From: Nematostella vectensis
Taxonomy: Eukaryota; Cnidaria; Anthozoa; Actiniaria; Edwardsiidae
Direction of reading: 5' to 3'
Length of the DNA stretch: 64,000 bases
Assembly (NCBI RefSeq): GCF_932526225.1
Contig: NC_064035.1
Coordinates: 11,829,296 to 11,893,295 of the forward strand
Below the pieces are notes generated by a model. It ran no database searches, had not been told where the DNA came from, and worked only from the letters and a program-made list of their open reading frames with translations. Shown here piece after piece: positions 47,275 to 58,700 of the stretch; position 1 is the stretch's first letter; the number at the start of each line of letters is the position of its first letter. Position numbers and translations under genes: made by a program.

Positions 47275-48350
47275 ATTACATGCCGGCAAGAGAGCATAAG
47301 ATAAGAGAGGGACACTTTGGTATTACCCGCGCGCCATGTCGATTCCGAATCCGGCTATTTTTAGTAACCACCACCCCACCACTGCGCGTGAGGATTTGCT
47401 CCTTTTATTTTGTCTTACTCCCCCGCGGGTTGCGTGTTGTTGTTTTGCCAACTCGATAGGAATGAAAAGAGATCATTTAAAATTACTCGGAAGAAGAAAA
47501 CAAGTCTAACTTAAGTTACCAAGATTGGCAAATATACTCACAGAAAGCTAAATCCCTGAATAGTTTGACTGTTTTGTTTGTCTAAGCGGTGAAGTCAAAT
47601 GAGAAAGAAAAAACCGACGAGCGATAAAATGGCTGTGATACTGCGTTTGATTCAAATCCCGACACCAGCTTGTATAATAACAACATAATAATATAACATA
47701 TAATAATAACAACATCAAAGAAATACAGTAATATCTCCCTCTTTATTTTCTCACTTCTACAAAAACTCAGATACTTCAGCTTACTGGCTTTGATCATCAC
47801 AAAAATGCATTCCCTCGTTACAAGGATAGTTTTATGAAATGTATCTCTCTTGGATTCCTTCTCAATTCACCAGAATATTCACAAAAATCCATATTACATC
47901 TAATGTCTAACTTACAGAGTTCGTTTGACCATTAGGAAGATCATAAATGTTGAGAAACCACAAAGAAGCAGCAAGTTAGAGCAAAAACGGTGATTGAAGC
48001 ACGAGGTTTTCCGCTCTTGATTTTGAATGAAGTCTCGTTTTGGAAATCTTGCAATCCTCGAAGTACTACATCCCCTTAATAAACTGCAACTGCCCGTATC
48101 CTTGATGCTAGAATGACATTTTCGATGATATTTGTGCAAATAGTGTTTTTTTTTTTCGGTTTCATGTCACAAAATAGCGGCAAACAACAAGATGTAAATG
48201 CCAAAGCGCGGGGGTATGGTTAGTAAAAATGCTCACGCGCAGTGGTAGGGTGGTGGTTACTAATAATAGCCGGATTCGGAATCGACATGGCGCGCGGGTA
48301 ATACCAAAGTGTCCCTCTCTTATCTTATGCTCTCTTGATGCCGGATTACA
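47275..48350. mobile_element. Non-autonomous element with inverted repeats of about 115 bp
   Basis: Left arm 47275-47392 and right arm 48230-48350 are reverse complements with few differences (AAGAGAGCATAAGATAAGAG, GGGACACTTTGGTATTACCC, GCGCGCCATGTCGATTCCGA, ATCCGGCTAT). The near identity suggests a recent insertion. The 0.84 kb centre has no recognisable transposase. Confidence 0.8.
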
Positions 48351-48496
48351 GTCCTGTCCGTGGCTAACGTTCGCTTTTTTTTACCAAAATTAAGGGTGTT
48401 CGGAAGTTAGGTTTCGAGGGAAATTTTAAATTACCGTAGAGAAAAAGAGTTTTACTGCTTGGTCAAGTGGACTAGTGACTCATCGGGCTACATATT

Positions 48497-48532
48497 CATG
48501 ACGTCACTAGTTGACGTCATCGGATGACGTCA
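48497..48532. promoter_or_regulatory. Cluster of three CRE/ATF palindromes
   Basis: Three full TGACGTCA sites within 36 bp (CATGACGTCACTAG, TTGACGTCATCGG, ATGACGTCATCAGG). CREB/ATF/bZIP proteins bind this palindrome. No gene start is visible close by, so the target is unknown. Confidence 0.5.
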
Positions 48533-49074
48533 TCAGGGCAGAAAAAAACGTTTATTTGCTTTTCCTTTAATTTTTTTAAAGGATTTTTAGTTCAGAGTAT
48601 TCATTTTTTCTTTCTGAACAAACGTGAGCATGTATTTAAAAAAAAATATTGAAAAATCAATTTTTTTGACCAACTAATGTGCAAGCCAGTGGGTATTTTG
48701 GTCATATGTTTTTTATTTTGACCTGTATGCCTTAATCATGCTCAGTTTTAACAAGAAAAGGGTAAACAATATTTCCGTACTAAAATTTTCACGATTTCAA
48801 ATTTTGCGACGGGAAGTCTTTTTTAACGCATGCGCTGTGGCCCAGACTATTTGGAGGCGCGACTGCTTAGCCACCAAACCTAGTGCACGGTGCTCTCCAC
48901 GCTGCCTTCAGACCAGCGACTTTGTGAGGCCAAAGCACATCTTTTACTTTTTTGCTACGTCCAGTTTGCGGCATTTTAGCATATGAGCATGGTAAATTGT
49001 ATAAAAAATAATAAACCCTTTAAAAAACAAGACATCTTGTTTCAAAATAGGGAAAATAAAACATTTTTCACCGG

Positions 49075-49360
49075 CGAAAAGTTTGTAAACAAACGCGCGC
49101 GCGTCCTGAAAAGCCCGCCATTTTCAAACCGGAAGCTATTTTTTCCCGCCTAAATTGCGAGCGCGCGCGTCAGCGTAGCAACCAAGATCGCATAAAAACT
49201 TAAATCCAGAACACGAAAAGTAGAAAAGGGTTTGTTTGATTCTCACTCCGCACCTTGATGCACACGGGCCTAGAATCTGCATAAAAGATACGACTAATTT
49301 GGAACCATGGCAACCGATATCGCAAGTGGCTAAATCTTTGTCAGCCGCCATTTTGTCATC
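49075..49360 (-). promoter_or_regulatory. CpG-rich promoter-like stretch (speculative)
   Basis: Unlike its AT-rich surroundings it has GCGCGCGCG runs, an ETS-like CCGGAAGC, an E2F-like TTTCCCGCC and two CGCCATTTT (YY1-like) sites. A minus-strand ATG at 49351 lies in AAAATGGCGGCTG and opens 71 codons. No downstream exon was identified. Confidence 0.3.
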
Positions 49361-49694
49361 CTAGCAAAATACTAAGTGTGAGAAACATTCATTTCCTTGG
49401 GCAGATTTAAGCAAGCTACTTCGATAAGACTCGAATATATTTGGTAAAATGAAATTTAGATGCTAAATGTTGAGTAAAAACAAAGGGGCTGAATATATTG
49501 ACGAGATTAGCGAACATTAGACTATTGATTTAATCTATTTTATCAAAGCACGTCATATATACTGAACTCTTTGCGGAAGCCTTTCTGTTTAGAGATTGCC
49601 ACATAAACATAGGTGATTTTACAACAGTATACAGTTATTCTATTTCCATGAAAGAATAAATGCAAAAGGCCCAAACAGTCGTGCTCGTGAACCA

Positions 49695-49802
49695 GAAGAA
49701 TGAATACAATACACCAAAAACTGGAATTCGACTCTGCCAAATTTACTTCTTTAATATGTTAATACTTATTAAAGACGAAAATTTGGCAGAGTCGAATTCC
49801 AT
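49695..49802. repeat. Dispersed hairpin element, copy 4
   Basis: AATACAATACACCAAAAACT, GGAATTCGACTCTGCCAAAT, short loop, then TTATTAAAGACGAAAATTTG and GCAGAGTCGAATTCCATGAA. Same family as 13026, 21656 and 37977. Confidence 0.75.
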
Positions 49803-49809
49803 GAAAGAA

Positions 49810-52613
49810 TAGTTACTACTTAGAATCTAAGGCACTATCACACAACCAGAAAAATGAAAGAAAAGGCAAATACAAAAGAAACAATGCCTCGTTAAAGAGC
49901 TTTTATAATTGTCTAAAATTGTCACTACATAAGAAATATAAAGTAGTAATTATTCAGATTTTATTTCATGGACATTTATATAATCTATTTTATAACATTT
50001 TACACTTTCATTATCGACGTCAACACTATCTCATGATATTATCAGTTTAAATGCAATGGGTAGAAACAATTAGCCGCTATTGCTTTCGCCACTACTGGTC
50101 AGATGTGCCAACGAGATTACGGAGAAGTCTCGTCTCGTTTTAATGCCATTTTATCAATTCTCCATTTAAACGTCAAATAGCAATATTTTTTTTGTAGAAA
50201 CGCCTTAGCGCTTATCAGACACAATTAGCTAATCAAGAATGCATGACACTTGTTTCCAGATTTCCATAATTTTGAGTACTAGGACACATAAGAAAGTCCT
50301 AGGACTTTTGAATTTATGTGACAATAACATGGCGACGGAGAAGCAAATGGCTCTTTTACTTCGTATCACCACCGTTTAAAGTTTCCATTCACCCAGAGTT
50401 AGTTCTTGTGCAGTGTAACTTGTTGTTCACGTTTGACAAAAGGTAAGACACTAAAGTTTCCAGTCACCAAGAGTTGCTCACGTTTGACGAAAAGGTAAAG
50501 GTACGGTAACACGAGCGGGTCAACAGTCCGTCCAGTCAACAGAGGTCTCACATCGATAGAAAGAGGAGAGAGACCTCATCAGCAGGAGGGTAATCAAACG
50601 TTCTACACTCATACACAATAGATCAGTCATAAGTACCCACTGCGTAGGTGGCGTTTGGGGTATTTGAAATTGCTTTTTTTTCAAGCAGCGCGCGAAAGTC
50701 AACATACACAGTTTCCCAATTATCAAAACAAACATTTTCATTTACGAACATTCCCAGAACAATGGGTTGGAATCGGTAGTTTTTTTTCTAGGAAAAAAAA
50801 AACATTTGTTACATAGCTCAAGGAAAATTTGCTCTGGGTGCTTTTTCGACATAGAAACAAGAACTGCTTCATCTAAAATCTCTGCAAATCGTCATACAAT
50901 TCTCTTTTTCGGATTTATTCCCGATTCGTAAGCAGAATTTACTCCTAAAATGAATAATAGTGAAGTGGTATATATACCTTTAAACATTAAGATCAGATTA
51001 TGTAATATTTCTCTGGCAATATGCAGAGAAATACAGTATACGCAAGCAGGCTACCAATCGAGCTACATTCTATATTTTTGTACTATAAATAGCATCATTT
51101 TCTTTCTTCCAAACCATTAAATCCAAACCTTTATTTTAGACATTTTTAAGCGATTTCTACCATCCAGTGCTATGATCGCCATAACGTAAATGATATCTTT
51201 TGGGCGTCAACAGGAAGCGTTTATCAAAGCTTAAATTCTATGGGAACAGCAATAAAAGGGATATCTTTGCAGAACCGCCAGTAATCTATTCCATAAGCTT
51301 ATCTATTGGCCCAAATCTTCATCACAGTGCGTTGCCGCCGATGTAAATCATAATTGATAAAAAAACATATCAAATCATGTTTACTGAGGTGCTCCTGTGT
51401 TGTGTTTTCAGTAGAAAGATCGTGAAAGAGTCATTGAACGGCAAGACATAAAAACGTTGAAAAAAATGCGGCCACTGATACACGATGGCATAATGGAAAA
51501 AAAAATCATCAGAGATAATGACAGTCGAACTATAATCATGAAAAAAAAAAACAATAAAAGAGTGCGTAGGTCTCGAGAGGACTAGATTGGCAGATTGTCG
51601 GTTTCATGAGCTCTATGTATATGATATTACGGAAGCACAGCAAGACTAATCGTAGCACAATTCTTAAGACCAACGGAAGTATATCCAGCCAGTACTGTAT
51701 TATTAACTGGATAAATCAAAATGTTATTGAGTTTCTATTTGTCTGTTTATTCTAGAGCCGTTGTTGCCTGCATAAAATATGAGGGAGCAGATTTGGCGAA
51801 GATTATAAGATGCCATATAAAACACTGGTGTCCAGCGGTGAACTCAAGTCTGTGTAATTGCGGGTGAGTAAAGGGAGGAATGGTACACTTCGGGAATGCA
51901 GGAAAAAAACTGCAAGTTGTCTAGGTTACATGGCTTCGAGCGAAAGTCAATTAGACTCAGATGCATAATGAAAAGTCTGTCCATGGGCGCTATTGTTTCA
52001 AATCTTTTGTGAAGAGGGAAAATATCTCTTCCTATAGCGTTTCGGCAAATAACAAACGAATTTCATTTTTCTCATTATACGATATTATAGATGATGTTTC
52101 CGCTTACTTTCAAGGAAAATACACCGCGCGCTGAAGTGTTGTGATCATTTTTCAGCATTTCGATTTTCTACTCAGATTGTAATACCATTATCCATGGTGC
52201 AATAATGGATATCCATTAAGAAAACACTGCTTGTTTACTATGCCTTGTGACCTAGACACACTCGGTAAAAATACAAAAAAAAGTAATTAATTCAATTTTC
52301 TATGTGAGTTTAATTTCTCTGACGAGAAAAATGGTAACACAAAGAAAGAGTCGGAAATGATAGCGCTATCTGTTACTGTATGTCAACGGTAAGCGTACAA
52401 TATAGACTATTGGCGCATCTTGCTATTGTTTGTCATAGGCAGCTGGGGAGCTAAATAAGACAGACTTTGGATTCATGTTAGATGTGCCTGGTTGCTCCAC
52501 CTACTGCTGTGGATGAAATCAAACAAATAGAAGTTTTTCTTACATTTCAGGGGACCTTCGCTGATCGCCCTTCTTGTCGAGGCTTACTTGACGCTCTGTC
52601 AAATGGTTGAGAC
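49810..52613. other. Intergenic sequence, no gene seen
   Basis: A short direct repeat of CACGTTTGACRAAAAGGTAA type occurs at 50435-50500. The minus ORF 50520-50741 begins with a hydrophobic stretch but has no supported exons. Otherwise nothing. Confidence 0.4.
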
Positions 52614-52700
52614 ATGTACTTTGTGAAATGGTGTGTTTTGGTTGTAATTACTTTCTCGTCTTGTCGAAGTGACCCGAGGAGGAATGCAACATTGAAAAAG
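52614..52700 (+). CDS. Candidate signal-peptide exon of the LamG-TSP1 gene
   Basis: ATG in GAGACATGTA; 29 codons beginning MYFVKWCVLVVITFSSCRSD, a leader with a good h-region and cleavage-site-like SSCRS. It ends AAAAAG followed by gtatga, phase 0. The distance to the next candidate exon is 5.7 kb. Confidence 0.45.
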
Positions 52701-55700
52701 GTATGAATATTAATAAATTGTTAAATTCTGTTTTGATGGTTTGCTTACTGTTGAGATACAAACAGGGCCGCCATCTAAATCTCGACACGTGTTAACAAGT
52801 TTGTCATAACTTTCAATATTTTGAAAGCATTTTTCGAAGGGAAGTCTTCCTATCCGCTATTCCGAAGTAGACCCATTCACATCTTTTTGGCTGACATTGA
52901 GAAATATATTGGAACGAAACCGGCTTTGCTTAGGTCATGAAATGAAATTTTCTGCTAAATCCAATATCAGTGAGTACAGCATTAGTCTGTAACGAGCTTT
53001 ATAACAAAGAAAACACACCTCCGTTGATCAAGATTATTTTTTAAGTACAAACGCTGTGAATTCTTTAACAGATCGGGAATTGTTTTATTCTATAGAATCG
53101 CCTTTAGGATTTTGGGCTAAATTGGTTGTTGGTCTTGATTTATTTTTTTCCATAGAGTTTTAAGATAAGATGTTACCACGACAACGCGACTAAGCATTAA
53201 TTTTAGCTTGATTTCATTTTGATTTTTTTATCAACTAAAGAGATCATATCGTTAAAAGGTTTGCGATTAAATTCGTATCTCTTTTTCGTATCTCTGGTTT
53301 ATCGTTCTTCACGGATTGCCTATTAAAGATATCTTGCCCCAAGACAAGGAAGTCCTAAATTCTAGTTACCATGGCAATAAAACAAGCCGGTTACCGCCAG
53401 CTCGTTTTCCGTGAAACTTTACTTACTGCAAAAAGGAAATTCTGGATTCAAATTGTCTATGACATGATAATCATAATTTTCATCTCCTACGGTTTAAATA
53501 ATTGGCAATTTTCAATATTTTGCTTAACCACCTTCTCGCTTCCGTCGTTTAGCATTGCCTGACAATTTTGTTTAAAAATAACTTCCGATTTTCTTATTAC
53601 TGCCACCTCGAAGACTTCCGTCTTCCCAACTGCCGTTTCGAGGATTTAGAATTTTAATATTGTCCTCGCAATCGTGCCTAAGTGTAGCGTTTTCAAACTG
53701 CAAGAGTCCGCAGAGTAATTATAGAAACAGTGGAAGCTTGTGTAAGAAACCACCTTGCCACGTCCCGAAAACAGTAGATATTTGTCTCTTACTATACAAT
53801 AGCCTAAAGGCCATTGTTATTATAAGTTATAACTCCACTACCTCGAGCCTAGAGGGAACGGAACCGAACATACCTCCTGTTTTATTCTTCATTTGGTAAA
53901 GCTCTTGTGATCGTTACCATAACTTGGACGTTTGGGTCATTGGGGGCTATTCGGAAATGCTTTGTTGCAAATATTTGGAGTCCTGTGGCAAAGCTCGAAA
54001 GGCCAAGGTGGGGCGAGCTCGGCCTTCGTGTGATGCGCCACAGGATTCCCAATATTCGAAAATAAAACATAATCCCGATGAGAGCCCGCTAGCGGGGTCT
54101 CGTAGAAGTGTCAGTAAAAAACTCATTATCTATTGTGCAGAAAGAAGTAACCCGCTAACTCTAACTTGGTTCACTCAAATTTACAAATTGTTTATTTTCA
54201 GTCGATAACTCGAGCAAATCAGAATTTGTGGTTCTAAATGCAGCTGGCCGCGTACGGTGAAAACTGCATATACACTGTTTCCTCAACTGAAAAAATTAGA
54301 CGTATCAAAAAAAGAGTGTAGTCAAACTAGAATCTTAAAAATAAATTCTTAAAAGAGCATGTAAGCCTTAATATATCAAATTTAAGCCCCCCAAGAACAA
54401 ATTTATCCTTCAATTTGAAACAGGTTCAGTTTAAGAAATAAACTTCAAATATACATGATCGCCTGTAGGCATCGATAAGAACTCAAGAATTGTGTCGAGA
54501 TAGATAGACATCCACATATAGTCCAATAAACCTCTAGCTCAGAGCTTCCACGGATGCTAAGACATTAAGGATTTAGTTAGCCGATTGCCGTCCGTCTCCT
54601 CCCCTCCCATTGTTTTTACCTCGGATTAACAAAGGCCACTTACTGCTCCGCCTGCTCTCCCGTTAGCATTTGTGTTTCGCGCTTCGAATCAAATGTTTGA
54701 TGTGCTGAATCCTTGCCATTGAAAACAGTTCATAGGCTGTCTAGGCTTCAAATGCGAAATATCCTGCGCAACCGTCCTTCAGATTGACACTAAGGACAAT
54801 TACTCAGGACAAATATACCAATCCGGAGAAATTTTCCAAAACGCGCACAGAAAAATCAGACTACAAACATGCTACTATTTGCCTGTGTACCCTTTCACAC
54901 TACACATTTTTAAAGAACTAGCCACAATCTTTCATATCTTTCAAGTAATACTTCTAGATTTAGATACTGCCTAAAGCCGGAACCCCACAAACCACAACTT
55001 TGGTTATCTTTGTTCCATAATCACACATCACGTGACTATCTCCTTGAACCCCCAAAGAAATACCTGTGGCATAAAAGGCGCGGACAATCACGTCATTTTG
55101 TTTCACCCCTATCGACACCTACATGACATTTTCCAACTTTATTTGTCTGAAAATGTAATTATTATTCGCCAACGCTGGACTTTTGGTCGAGTTGATAAGC
55201 GAACAGCATGATGGGACGATCACGTCACAAAAAATCGAATCGATGGTTTATCACTATTTGCTACCATATTTTCTTGTATACTAGCATGGGGCACCTGTTA
55301 AAATCCTGGAATCTTGCAAAAGTATTTCCTTTTTCCTTTTATTTTTCTTGGTGAATTTCATATCAAGAAAATTCAGCCAAAAATTGTCGTTTTTGCCAAA
55401 CGCGGTCACTTCGATATAAGGAAACTAATATATTCCTTATTTGGAAAAGCTGCACGATTCTTTTCATTTTTAAGGTTGTCGTATCGCAGGGGCTTCGTAA
55501 ACTTTATGACTTGTAATCAGAAGAGAAAAACAGTGACTGTGACCATCTTTAGTCCATAGAAAAAGTATCTAAAAAGAAACAAGATTTCTCGGTACCAGAC
55601 CCCCAAAACGACAACGTTTTCTTCGTATACACATTATGCGATATCCTTATAAGATAATGGGACGGGCGACAGAAAAAGGACCAACAGCGAACTTTATTCA

Positions 55701-58700
55701 TAGCGCCTATTCTATAAGTTCATCCAGGTCAATACGGGGGTGGGCGGACAGGCTAATGTGTAGACATTTAAAAAAAATCACGTCTTTTAGCCGGCGAAGG
55801 GAATGCGATGCGCCCATCCTTAGCTATGCCCCTTGCATCGGTTTCTCTAAAATTGATCACCTCTTCAGCGCCACTATTTTAGCAAGCGTCGCATTTAAGC
55901 CCTGATTCGATAAAGTACGGGTGTGGCGGTAAAATTATGAGGCGATTGTTTTTTTCGCCACAAGAGTTTGTCTAACATTGTTTTAATTGCTCACATACCC
56001 GTGCGAGTTAGTTTCATACATATTTTGCGGTATTCTGATATGAGTAAGTATAGACGTATAGATATTAAGCTTAAGCTTTAAAAAAAAAAACTGAATAACG
56101 TTATGCGCTTGCGCATGCTCTGGCGAATACAAACAAAATCTCAGTGTATAATCGTTTTCGAGTTAATGTACGAAAGGCTGACTTAGGTCGTTGTTTTGAC
56201 TTACTGCACAGCATTATTAAAACTATATTGTACAAAAACGACATATTTGTTTGATAATGAGGGAGTCATAAAAAAAACATATAACCTTAAGTTTTGTCTA
56301 GTTTTTTAGCATTCGCTAAAATGCGACAGTTCTCCGGTAAAACTTCGCCATTTCAAAACAAAAAGGCTGGTTTAACCGGCGGGTACTAGATCTAGTCTTG
56401 CGAGTAGCGACTATGTCATTACGCAGAAAAATACAAACAGTAAGAGTGACCACGGATATACTTCGGGCTTTGGTCGTTATAAAGCGCTAGTTTAGAATCA
56501 CTTATAAAGAAGAAAATATTTTAATTATCAAAAGATTTTGGAATTTGTTAAACTATATAAATAAACTCGATGTGATCGTTCTACTTTAGGTCAAGTTATT
56601 TATTAAATAAACCCCCTTTGGCGGCTGGGATATCGGCGGATAATGTCCAAGGGTGAGAAATGGTACGAAAAATAAACAGTTGGCCGAGAAGCGAAAGTTC
56701 CAGGGCAACTGTGAAATTTTGAGGACCATTTCTCATCCGCGGGCATTATCCGCCGATATCACAGTGAGCCAAAGAAGGGGTTTATTTATTTTTTATCCCA
56801 GTGACTACGCTGAAAATGCGAAAAGTGTTTTCATAGCGCGCTGATGTGCACTGGAATGACGCCACGACCGCGCGCTGTAATTTTGGCCATTGCAATTCGT
56901 AAAAATTCATGCAACAATTTTTTCATTAGAACAAAAACTACAAGCTCAAAACTTGCATTTCAAATGATGGATTTACACCTAGACTGTTTTCTTATTGTTC
57001 TGCCGATAGCAGGAATAGATTTAAATTGAAGCAAAAGTTTTCAATTTTGAAATGTCGCTGCACGGGACGCGCTGTTGTGAAGTTTTTTGTCATTGCTTTT
57101 CCTTTCGCGTTTCAGGATAAATTCTAAAAATATATATTGATGATAATTCTATAAAAGAAATAAAACATTCTTTCTGTGCCTCCATAGCGTTTTGAAAACC
57201 TTGGTGTTTGTTTGAGGAGTTATTGAGCAGACAAAAAGTAAGTTTTGACTGCACAAAAATGTTCACAGGACAGATATCACTTTGGCTAGACGTTATCGAC
57301 TGATATTTGTCATGTAAAATTGTGCACGTGACCCATGTGTATTGACAAATGAGCGCGCGTGAAAATTCAACACTGGGATATAATGATTTATAAAGTGTTT
57401 GCAATACGTGCCTAAACACACGAGCTCACGTAAACACGCTCTCATTTTGAATCGAGTATTTTTGCCGGTATCCTATCCCTTTAAACGGGAAATCAAGTTG
57501 CAACATTTTTAAAGTACTTATTATTTCGTACAAAAATGTCGCTATTTTATCGAATGACGATTTTGCATTTTTTTTAGATTCTTATGCAAAAATACATATT
57601 GTACAACAGTAAACGTGTTCATTTGTGGTGGGTATTTTTTGTTTTGTGACAGGAAAAAGTTGCTAAAATTCGATATGCTCGACAGAACTTTTCCAAGGGC
57701 AAGAAGGGTTCAATGCAAGGCAGTAATAAAAGCAATTTTAGTAGTACTCATTCTATGGTCGTGAGCCACCTGGCCAAGTGGTTAGCGCATTGGACTAGTG
57801 TGCGAGAGAGAGATCAAGAATTCAAATCCCTCTCGGAAATTTTTCTTTCAATGTTTTTAAACCCTCATCATTCTTATACCGTTTATCAATATATTTTAAA
57901 GTACGATAATACTAGAAAAAATTGAGCATTACACAATTGCCGTAAATAATTGTTGCAGTAGCTACATGTATATCGGGCCTATTTTTCAGCACTGCTGGGA
58001 TGAACTCGAAATTGTTCGCACAAGCAGACGATGCGCGCACCTTTGATCTTCATATTTATACTTCATTAAAAAAAAAACGGGGATTTGTTAAATGATTACC
58101 TTATTCAATTCTCTATTCTTATATCAAAATGTTTGCGATATTACACGGAAAAAGTTAAATGGAAAAAGCTGCTTTCATTGATTATGTTTTAGTAGATATA
58201 AATAAAAAAACTGATATATTTTGCCTATAACGCATAGAAAAGCCAGAAACAATACGTATTACTGCGTCGCGTTACTGTTTACTGTATTTTATTAAAAAGT
58301 ATCCAGAGGAAAACCCTGACTTTTAAGACTTCAAAGTCAAATCGAATCAGTTTGACTGTTTCATTACTAATTCACTAAAGTTGTATCCTTGCAGGTCCCT
58401 GAGGAGAGTATAAATTCAACTATCTTAGTAAAAAAAGGTACAGTAGTAATAACAAGCACAAAATATTACTATTTACTAGACCAGGGCCGGGTTCCTAGAA
58501 AGCAGGTTAACGCTAACCCAGGGATAAAACTCTTTTTATCCAATCAAAATCGAGCTAGCCGTATTTATCCCTGAGTTAGTGCTAACCCTTTCTAGGAACC
58601 GGCCCCAGGTATTTAGTCATACACGGTAAACGCATTACTATCCTATCTATTCTATGGACAAGCTACGGAGATCAAATTTCCTAAAGTACTAAAATATCTT

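Noticed and set aside
50520..50741. CTGATGAGGTCTC ... GAGACC on the minus strand as a third hammerhead
   Set aside because: CTGATGA and a stem are present, but the stem is followed by TCTG and not GAAA, and no cleavage triplet follows.
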